A stretch of 5,279 bases of DNA from the NCBI GenBank assembly GCA_019683665.1, contig JADGIB010000258.1:1-5279 (forward strand). The letters are read 5' to 3'. The translations under genes were made by a program, and so were the position numbers. This DNA comes from Solirubrobacteraceae bacterium. GTDB taxonomy: Bacteria > Actinomycetota > Thermoleophilia > Solirubrobacterales > Solirubrobacteraceae. The first letter of the stretch is position 1; each line of letters begins with the position of its first letter. The notes below the pieces were generated by a model. That model was not told the DNA's origin. It made no database searches and was given only the letters and a program-made list of their open reading frames with translations. Of this stretch, positions 1-4,705 are shown in pieces.

Positions 1-3
1 GGC

Positions 4-49
4 GGGGGGGGGGGGGGGGGGGGGGGGGGCCGCGGCCCCCCCCCCCCCC
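4..49. repeat. G26 / C14 homopolymer palindrome at window edge
   Basis: Positions 4-29 are an unbroken run of 26 G. CCGCGG follows at 30-35, then 14 C at 36-49. Positions 16-49 form a perfect 34-bp palindrome. The G run could fold into a G-quadruplex, and the whole could form a hairpin. Its place at the extreme start of the window and its near-zero complexity make a contig-end or sequencing artefact (false poly-G calls, fold-back) a serious alternative. Positions 50-155 remain C/G-rich, and I see no gene in them. Confidence 0.85.
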
Positions 50-155
50 GCCCGCGCCGCCCCGCCGCCGTTGTCGGCTGGCGTCCGCATGGCGACCGCG
101 ATCCGACAACGGCGCGCGGGGACCGGGGTCGCGCCGCCGCGACCCGGACCGGACG

Positions 156-161
156 TAGGCT
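156..161 (+). promoter_or_regulatory. Putative -10 hexamer TAGGCT, leaderless start
   Basis: TAGGCT ends 8 nt before the ATG at 170. That is about the -10 to +1 distance, so transcription would begin at or next to the start codon. No Shine-Dalgarno lies between them. I find no convincing -35 upstream in the GC-rich sequence. Similar hexamers lie at the same distance before two other genes here (TAGGGT on the minus strand at 4107-4102, TAGGAC at 4691-4696), which is the main support. Confidence 0.45.
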
Positions 162-169
162 GCCGGGCC

Positions 170-1108
170 ATGGCGCACGGCACCCACGACTTCGACGACG
201 ACCCCCGCAACGACCGCATCCTCGTCTGGGTCAACGGCGAGCTCGTCCCGCGCGAGCGGGCGGTCGTCTCCGTCTTCGACTCCGGCTTCGTCCTCGGCGA
301 CGGCGTCTGGGAGGGGCTGCGCGTGCGCCGCGGCCACCCCGCCTTCCTCGAGCGCCACCTCGACCGCCTCGAGCAGGGCGCGAAGGCGATCCTGCTCGAC
401 ATCGGCCTCACCCGCGAGGAGTTGACCCGGGCGATCTACGAGACGCTGCGCGCGAACGGCATGACCGACGGCGTCCACGTCCGCCTCATGGTCACCCGCG
501 GCGTCAAGCGCACCCCCTACCAGGACCCGCGCGTCACCGTCGGCCCCGCGACCGTCGTCATCATCGCCGAGCACAAGGAGCCGCTGCCGTCGACGCTCGA
601 GCACGGCATCACGCTCTTCACCACCCACGTGCGCCGCGCCACTCCCGACACGCTCGACCCGAAGCTCAACGCGCACAGCAAGCTCAACGACATCGCCGCC
701 TGCATCCAGGCCTACACCGCCGGCGCCGACGAGGCGCTCATGCTCGACCCGCACGGCTTCGTGGCGACGTGCAACAGCACGCACGTCTTCATCGTCGCCG
801 GCCCGCCCGCCGAGCCGGAGGTGTGGACCTCGGACGGGCGCTTCACGCTCGGCGGGATCACCCGGGCCAACGTCCTCGCGCTCTGCCGCGAGCACGGCAT
901 CCCGGCGCGCGAGACGACGTTCAGCCTCACCGACGTCTACTCGGCGCGCGAGGCGTTCGTCACCGGCACGTTCGCCGGGGTCGTCCCGGTGCGGGCGGTC
1001 GACGGCCGCCCGATCGGCGACGGCCGCCGCGGCCCGCTGACCGAGCGCCTGCAGGCCCTCTACCGCGACCTGGTCGACGCCGACGTCGCCGGGCGGCGGG
1101 CGCCGTGA
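170..1108 (+). CDS. Class IV PLP-dependent aminotransferase (BCAT/D-amino-acid aminotransferase-like)
   Basis: The 312-residue product belongs to fold-type IV PLP enzymes (IlvE, D-amino-acid transaminase, aminodeoxychorismate lyase). The N-terminal domain opens with VWVNGELV (19-26), then FDSGFVLGDGVWEGLR (36-51) and a FLERHLDRL-type helix. The large domain has DPKLNAHSKLND (163-174), holding the candidate Schiff-base lysine K165 (or K171), then FVATCNSTHVFIV (197-209), LGGITRAN (227-234, phosphate-cup region) and a VTGTFAG segment. The usual cofactor-binding Glu of the VxE motif appears to be Thr200. An upstream TTG at 71 is open in frame, but the ATG at 170 fits the domain start and gives normal family length. 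The closest relatives I recall are the C-terminal halves of plant BCAT-like fusion proteins, whose N-terminal half resembles the next gene. The family is secure; the substrate is not known, and calling it IlvE would overreach. Confidence 0.9.
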   Translation: MAHGTHDFDDDPRNDRILVWVNGELVPRERAVVSVFDSGFVLGDGVWEGLRVRRGHPAFLERHLDRLEQGAKAILLDIGLTREELTRAIYETLRANGMTDGVHVRLMVTRGVKRTPYQDPRVTVGPATVVIIAEHKEPLPSTLEHGITLFTTHVRRATPDTLDPKLNAHSKLNDIAACIQAYTAGADEALMLDPHGFVATCNSTHVFIVAGPPAEPEVWTSDGRFTLGGITRANVLALCREHGIPARETTFSLTDVYSAREAFVTGTFAGVVPVRAVDGRPIGDGRRGPLTERLQALYRDLVDADVAGRRAP

Positions 1109-1836
1109 GCGGCGAGGTCCGCGTGGCCATGTGGTCGGGGCCGCGCAACATCTCGACCGCGATGATGCGGGCCTGGGAGAACCGCCCCGACACCGTCGTC
1201 GTCGACGAGCCGCTCTACGCCGCCTACCTGGCCCGCACCGGCCTCGACCACCCGGCGCGCGAGGCCGTCCTCGCCTCCCAGCCGACCGACCACGACGAGG
1301 CCGTCGCCCGCCTGTCGGACCCGCTGCCGCCCGGGCGCCGCGTCCACTACGCCAAGCACATGAGCCACCACGTCTCCGAGGCGCTCGACATCTCCTGGAC
1401 GCTGCGCGTCCGCAACGTGCTGCTCATCCGCGACCCCGACGAGGTCGTCGCCTCCTACGTCCGCTCCCGCGAGACGTGCGAGCCGCCCGACATCGGCCTG
1501 CTCCAGCAGGCGTGGCTGGCCGAGTACTGGGACGCGCACGGTGCCCCCGCCCCGGTCCTCGACGCCCGCGACGTGCTGCGCGACCCGGAGGCCCACCTGC
1601 GCTGGCTGTGCGACTGGCTCGGCATCCCCTTCACCGAGCGGATGCTCTCCTGGCCGCCCGGCCCGCGCGACACCGACGGCGTCTGGGCCCCGCACTGGTA
1701 CGCGGCGGTCTGGCGCTCGACCGGCTTCCAGCCGTGGCGCCCGCGCGAGATCTCGCTCTCCCCGCACGACGCCGCGGTCACCGCCGCCTGCCGGCCCGCC
1801 TACGAGGCGCTCCGCGCCCGGCGCGTGCGCCTCTGA
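1105..1836 (+). CDS. Sulfotransferase-like P-loop protein coupled to the aminotransferase
   Basis: The 243-residue product looks like a PAPS-type sulfotransferase fold. Strand V5-W10 leads into SGPRNISTAM (11-20), the position of the 5'-phosphosulfate-binding loop. VLLIRDPDEVVASYVRSR (105-122) matches the 3'-phosphate-binding motif, with R109 and S117 as likely ligands. KHMSHH (84-89) and the C-terminal GVWAPHWY (192-199) are further marks of this subgroup. The GTG start shares a GTGA overlap with the aminotransferase stop, so the two are almost certainly translationally coupled. An ATG at 1129 is an alternative start but would remove the first beta strand. In plants a similar domain (MWSxPRNxST..., VVDEPLYA...) is fused ahead of an aminotransferase IV domain, as I recall. 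Whether it transfers sulfate is unproven, and a kinase-like or non-catalytic role is possible. Confidence 0.85.
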   Translation: MSGEVRVAMWSGPRNISTAMMRAWENRPDTVVVDEPLYAAYLARTGLDHPAREAVLASQPTDHDEAVARLSDPLPPGRRVHYAKHMSHHVSEALDISWTLRVRNVLLIRDPDEVVASYVRSRETCEPPDIGLLQQAWLAEYWDAHGAPAPVLDARDVLRDPEAHLRWLCDWLGIPFTERMLSWPPGPRDTDGVWAPHWYAAVWRSTGFQPWRPREISLSPHDAAVTAACRPAYEALRARRVRL

Positions 1837-1873
1837 GCGCGCGCCGTCATGATTCGCGCCCCACATGGCAGAG

Positions 1874-1878
1874 GGAGG
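1874..1878 (+). promoter_or_regulatory. Shine-Dalgarno GGAGG deciding the start at 1885
   Basis: GGAGG (within GAGGGAGGTC) lies 6 nt before the ATG at 1885. It settles the choice against the in-frame ATG at 1849, which has no such site and would add 12 residues before the Rossmann strand. Confidence 0.85.
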
Positions 1879-1884
1879 TCTTCG

Positions 1885-2739
1885 ATGATCCTGGTGACGG
1901 GTGCGACGGGCATGTTCGGCGGGCGCGTCGTCGAGAAGCTGCGCGAGCGCGACGTGCCGGTCCGCGCGCTCGTCCACCGCGGCGGCGCGGAGCGGCTCGC
2001 CGCGCTGGGCGCCGAGCCGGTGACCGGCGACATGGACGACGCCGCGACGCTCGGCCCCGCCCTGGAGGGCGTCGACACCGTCTTCCTCGTGTCGCCGATG
2101 GACGACCGCATCCGCGAGCGGGAGGGCAACGTCCTCGCCGTCGCCCAGGACGCCGGCGTCGAGCGGATCGTCAAGCTCTACGGCGCCGTCGAGCACCGCG
2201 GCGACGCGCTCGACGTCCTCCACCGCGCGAGCATCGACGCGATCCGCGCGTCGGGCCTGCACTGGTCGCTGGTCTCGCCGAGCTCGGTCATGGAGACGAG
2301 CCTGCTCAGCCAGGCCGAGGCGATCAGGCAGGGCGCGATCTACGCCTGCGCCGGGGACGGGAAGGTCGGCCACGTCGCCGCCGACGACGTCGCCCGCGCC
2401 GCCGCCGCGGTTCTCGTCGACGGCGCGCCCGACGGGGCGAACCACCGGATCACCGGGCCGCAGTCGCTGTCGCTCGGCGAGGTCGCCGCGATCATGAGCG
2501 ACGTCCTCGGCCGCGAGATCCGCTACGTCGACATGCCCGAGGACGCGTTCCGCGACCTCCTCGTCGACGACATGGGGATGACGCCCGAGGCGGCGGAGCT
2601 CGGCGTCCTCGTCCACTTCCGGGCCTGGAAGCGCGGCGACGCCGACCTCGTGACCGACACCCACCGGGAGCTGACCGGGCTGGAGCCGACGCCGCTGGCC
2701 GACTGGGTCGCCGCCAACCGCGACGCGTTCACCCCGTAG
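1885..2739 (+). CDS. NmrA/QorB-like NAD(P)-binding protein (atypical SDR)
   Basis: The 284-residue product starts directly with a Rossmann strand and dinucleotide loop, MILVTGATGMFGG (1-13), followed by VRALVHR (26-32), where the basic residues would suit NADP(H), and GDMDD (48-52). The segment HWSLVSPSSVME (126-137) and the helix after GHVAADDVARAAAAVL (162-177) follow the NmrA/quinone oxidoreductase 2 (QorB) pattern, and the length is typical. The classical SDR YxxxK pair is not evident. The NmrA family includes redox sensors as well as NAD(P)H-dependent reductases, so sequence alone cannot say whether this is an enzyme. The start is fixed by the Shine-Dalgarno at 1874-1878. The gene lies 48 nt after the sulfotransferase-like gene and 4 nt before the membrane protein gene. 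It may share their transcript, but its own ribosome site suggests independent translation. Confidence 0.9.
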   Translation: MILVTGATGMFGGRVVEKLRERDVPVRALVHRGGAERLAALGAEPVTGDMDDAATLGPALEGVDTVFLVSPMDDRIREREGNVLAVAQDAGVERIVKLYGAVEHRGDALDVLHRASIDAIRASGLHWSLVSPSSVMETSLLSQAEAIRQGAIYACAGDGKVGHVAADDVARAAAAVLVDGAPDGANHRITGPQSLSLGEVAAIMSDVLGREIRYVDMPEDAFRDLLVDDMGMTPEAAELGVLVHFRAWKRGDADLVTDTHRELTGLEPTPLADWVAANRDAFTP

Positions 2740-2743
2740 CGCC

Positions 2744-3583
2744 GTGAGCGGCCGCCAGGCGCTCGCCCTCCTGCTCGCAGCCGTCGCCGGCCTGGCCGCG
2801 GTCGCCGGCGCGGGCGCCTGGTGGCTGCGCGACGCCGTCGTCGACCCCGACGGGTTCGCGCAGCGGGCCGAGGTCGCGCTCGACGACGACGCCGTCCGCG
2901 ACGCGGCGCAGCGGGAGATCGTCGCCCAGGTGACCGCGCGCCTGCCGGCCGGGGTCGTCCCCGAGGCGCGCGTGCGGGCGATCGTGCGCCGGGCGGTCGC
3001 CGGGCGGGCGTTCCGGCGCCAGGTGACCGCGTCGGCGGTCGCCGTCAACGACGCGCTCCTGCACCGGGGCGAGCCGGAGGCGACGCTCGACGTCGACGTC
3101 GCCGCCGTGCTCGCGCCGGACGCCCCGCGGCTGGCCGCGCAGCTGGACGGCGCCGGCCGCCTGCGGATCGCCCACATCCGCCGCGCCGCGCTCCCCGTCG
3201 ACCCGGCCCGCGCCGCCGACCTCGTCCGCGCGCTCGCCGTCGTCGGGCCGGCGCTCGCCTGCTTCGCCCTGGCCGGCGCGCTCGCCGCCGCCCGCGACCG
3301 GCGCGGCGTCCTCGGCGCCTTCGGCCTGGCCGCGGCCGTCACCGCGGCGCTCGTCCTCGTCGGCCACGCGGCCGGGCGCGCCGCCGTGCAGGACGCGGCC
3401 CGCGGCGGCACCGGCCTGAGCACGGACCGGGCCCGCGCCGCGGCCGGCGCGGCCTGGGACGCGGCGACCGCCGGCGTGCGCACGGTCGGGATCGTCGGCG
3501 TCGCCGGCGGGCTCGCGCTCGCGGTCGTCGGCTTCGCCCCGCTGGGCCGGCGGCGCGACCGCTACGCGCAGCCCTCGACGTAG
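2744..3583 (+). CDS. Four-helix membrane protein with extracytoplasmic domain, function unknown
   Basis: The 279-residue product is hydrophobic and rich in Ala, Val and Arg. Predicted membrane segments lie near residues 6-28, 161-183, 188-208 and 245-265. Residues 29-160 form a charged, probably extracytoplasmic domain. The start of that domain, VVDPDGFAQRAEVALDDDAV (31-50) followed by a helix ending AQVTARLP, resembles actinobacterial hypothetical membrane proteins that carry an 'xDxDxFvxxxxPLxxDpaVq' pattern just after the first helix. Those I recall are often longer, so this may be a short form. The GTG start lies 4 nt after the preceding stop, has no clear Shine-Dalgarno and is probably translated by re-initiation. 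The 3' end overlaps the convergent minus-strand gene by 22 bp. I cannot assign a function. Confidence 0.8.
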   Translation: MSGRQALALLLAAVAGLAAVAGAGAWWLRDAVVDPDGFAQRAEVALDDDAVRDAAQREIVAQVTARLPAGVVPEARVRAIVRRAVAGRAFRRQVTASAVAVNDALLHRGEPEATLDVDVAAVLAPDAPRLAAQLDGAGRLRIAHIRRAALPVDPARAADLVRALAVVGPALACFALAGALAAARDRRGVLGAFGLAAAVTAALVLVGHAAGRAAVQDAARGGTGLSTDRARAAAGAAWDAATAGVRTVGIVGVAGGLALAVVGFAPLGRRRDRYAQPST

Positions 3584-4095
3584 TCGATCTCGGGCCGGCG
3601 GCCGCCGTCGATCTGGCCGATGACGCCCCTGCGGTCGGCCCAGAAGATCATCGCGCGGTCGCCGAGGCGCAGGACGTGGTCGCGCCGCCTCGGGTCGTAG
3701 CGGTTGACCCGCGAGCGCAGCCGCGCCCCGTACGCGCGGCGCAGGTCGCGGACGGTGTCGCCGACCTCGATCCCGCGCCGGGTCGAGATCCCGGGCCTCG
3801 AGACCGACAGGACGGCGATCCGCCGGTCGGTCGTGAGCATCGTCACCCCGAGGCTCGCCGGCAGCAGCCGCCCGATGCCGCACGCGTCGCTGGCCGCGTC
3901 GAAGCGCTGGTAGTCGATCGCCTGGCCGGTGCGCCGCTGGGCCTGGTCGATCGTCATGCCGATCCGCAGCGGCCCGATCCCGTTCTGGGTGATGTGCGAG
4001 GACGTCGTGACGGGGGCCGCGCCGGCGGCGGCGGGCCCGGCGAGGCCGGCGGCGGCGAGCACGGCGGCCGCCGCGGCCGGAAGGCGCAGGTGCAT
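3562..4095 (-). CDS. Secreted small protein with two SmpA/BLIP-like GM-motif repeats
   Basis: The 177-residue product begins with MHLRL and a long Ala/Leu/Gly stretch, a Sec-type signal peptide probably cut near AAGAA (23-27). The mature part holds GIGPLRIGMTIDQAQRRTG (39-57) and a second, similar unit, GIEVGDTVRDLRRAYG (108-123). This 'GxxxGMTxxqaxxxxG' pattern resembles the repeated helix-helix-strand units of SmpA/OmlA/BLIP-like domains. Mature Cys72 and Cys176 could form a disulfide. There is no lipobox or C-terminal membrane segment, so export outside the membrane is likely. The gene has its own candidate promoter (4107-4102), diverges from the cytochrome gene, and converges with the membrane protein gene. 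The function is unknown; binding to an envelope protein is only a fold-based guess. Confidence 0.82.
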   Translation of the reverse strand: MHLRLPAAAAAVLAAAGLAGPAAAGAAPVTTSSHITQNGIGPLRIGMTIDQAQRRTGQAIDYQRFDAASDACGIGRLLPASLGVTMLTTDRRIAVLSVSRPGISTRRGIEVGDTVRDLRRAYGARLRSRVNRYDPRRRDHVLRLGDRAMIFWADRRGVIGQIDGGRRPEIDYVEGCA

Positions 4096-4101
4096 GCCCC
4101 C

Positions 4102-4107
4102 ACCCTA
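4102..4107 (-). promoter_or_regulatory. Putative -10 TAGGGT for the secreted-protein gene
   Basis: Read on the minus strand, TAGGGT ends 6 nt before the ATG at 4095, a distance fitting a leaderless transcript. A G-rich GGTGGGGG lies within and after it and could act as a weak ribosome site instead. No good -35 is visible at 17 nt. Confidence 0.4.
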
Positions 4108-4111
4108 GGCT
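4106..4111 (+). promoter_or_regulatory. Putative plus-strand -10 TAGGCT, divergent
   Basis: TAGGCT on the plus strand is identical to the hexamer before the aminotransferase gene. It overlaps the minus-strand TAGGGT through the palindrome CCTAGG (4104-4109). It could start a transcript reaching the cytochrome gene with a leader of roughly 80 nt. There is no clear -35, so this is tentative. Confidence 0.3.
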
Positions 4112-4185
4112 GGGGGCCTCGGCCGCCCCCGGAGGAATGTTGGCCCCGGGCGGAGAATGGGCAAACGTGGTACTGGGACCCTGTC

Positions 4186-4193
4186 GAGGAGGT
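4186..4193 (+). promoter_or_regulatory. Strong Shine-Dalgarno GAGGAGGT for cytochrome c
   Basis: GAGGAGGT is a near-perfect anti-16S match, 7 nt before the ATG at 4201. It fixes this start although the reading frame is open far upstream, and it is the strongest ribosome site in the window. Confidence 0.88.
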
Positions 4194-4200
4194 CGATCGC

Positions 4201-4617
4201 ATGCACCGCTGGCTCCGTCGTCTGACCGCGCTCGTCGCCGTGGCGGCGCTGGCCGCGCTCGTCGGCTGCGGCGGCGATGACGGCGACGCCTCGACCGCGA
4301 CCGGCGGCGCGACCGCCCCGGCCACGGCCCCGGCGACGACCGGCGGGGCCGACACCGGCGCCGGGGGCGGCGGAGCCGAGGCGGAGGGCGCGCGCGTCTT
4401 CGCCGACGCGGGCTGCGGCAACTGCCACACGCTCGCCGCCGCCGACGCGAGCGGCCGCGTCGGCCCGGACCTCGACGAGCTGACGCCGTCGGTCGACCAG
4501 GTCCGCCGGATGGTCACGAACGGCGGCGGCGGGATGCCGGCGTTCGACGGCCAGCTGTCGCCCGAGGAGATCGACGCGGTCGCCGAGTACGTCGCGTCGG
4601 TCGCCGGCGGCAGCTGA
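4201..4617 (+). CDS. Membrane-anchored monohaem cytochrome c (lipoprotein)
   Basis: The 138-residue product has a basic N-terminus (MHRWLRR), a hydrophobic core and a lipobox, LVGC (20-23), so it should be exported and lipid-anchored at Cys23. A disordered linker of Gly, Ala, Thr and Pro (about 24-61) follows. The class I cytochrome c domain has the covalent haem motif CGNCH (72-76, His76 proximal ligand), VGPDLDEL (87-94), NGGGGMPAF (107-115) with Met112 as the likely distal ligand, and the C-terminal helix LSPEEIDAVAEYVASV (119-134). This is the small c551/c6/CcoP-like layout, and the domain is of normal size. The role is electron transfer on the outer face of the membrane; the partner is not in view. 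A Shine-Dalgarno at 4186-4193 supports the start, and a GC hairpin follows the stop. Confidence 0.95.
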   Translation: MHRWLRRLTALVAVAALAALVGCGGDDGDASTATGGATAPATAPATTGGADTGAGGGGAEAEGARVFADAGCGNCHTLAAADASGRVGPDLDELTPSVDQVRRMVTNGGGGMPAFDGQLSPEEIDAVAEYVASVAGGS

Positions 4618-4633
4618 CCGGCCCCTGCGGCGG

Positions 4634-4662
4634 CGGCGTCCGGCGGGCCCGGCCGGACGCCG
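4634..4662 (+). terminator. GC hairpin after the cytochrome gene, no U-tract
   Basis: An 11-bp perfect stem (4634-4644 with 4652-4662; core GGCGTCCGGC / GCCGGACGCC) closes a 7-nt loop, starting 17 nt after the cytochrome stop. No T-run follows, so it is not a classical intrinsic terminator. It ends 6 nt before the -35 of the next gene's promoter and may insulate that promoter or act as a U-less terminator. Confidence 0.5.
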
Positions 4663-4667
4663 GCCTG

Positions 4668-4696
4668 TTGACAGCCTGTCATCGCCACGCTAGGAC
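4668..4696 (+). promoter_or_regulatory. Sigma-70-type promoter TTGACA-17-TAGGAC, leaderless
   Basis: A perfect -35 TTGACA (4668-4673) is separated by exactly 17 nt from TAGGAC (4691-4696). The -10 ends 9 nt before the ATG at 4706, so the leader should be nearly absent, and no Shine-Dalgarno is present. The perfect -35 at optimal spacing stands out in such GC-rich sequence and makes this the best-supported promoter in the window. Confidence 0.75.
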
Positions 4697-4705
4697 TCTC
4701 CCCAC

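Noticed and set aside
71..169. TTG-initiated N-terminal extension of the aminotransferase
   Set aside because: The 33 extra residues are low-complexity Arg/Pro/Gly with no ribosome site, and the family domain begins about 19 residues after the ATG at 170.
1837..1856. Hairpin or -10-like CATGAT between the sulfotransferase-like and NmrA-like genes
   Set aside because: Only about 5 bp can pair, and CATGAT has no partner -35, so neither stands out from background.
1131..2747. Plus-strand open frame of 538 codons in another phase
   Set aside because: Arg/Pro-rich translation with no motifs, covering two genes whose family motifs are clear in other phases.
1060..3483. Minus-strand open frame of 807 codons antisense to three genes
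   Set aside because: Its composition is dominated by Ala, Arg, Gly, Pro and Val with no recognisable domain. It is the expected mirror of GC-rich third positions in the well-supported plus-strand genes.
4134..4168. ECF-type promoter (GGAAT ... CGT) before the cytochrome gene
   Set aside because: The gap between GGAAT and the nearest CGT is about 27 nt, too long for an ECF sigma promoter.
2821..4200. In-frame upstream extension of the cytochrome c gene
   Set aside because: The extension is Arg/Pro-rich and lies over the membrane protein gene and antisense to the secreted-protein gene. The true start at 4201 has a strong Shine-Dalgarno followed directly by a lipoprotein signal peptide.
4137..4279. 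Possible small leader ORF starting right after GGAGGA
   Set aside because: The spacing from GGAGG to ATG is only 1 nt, the product is Arg-rich, and most of it overlaps the cytochrome gene out of frame.
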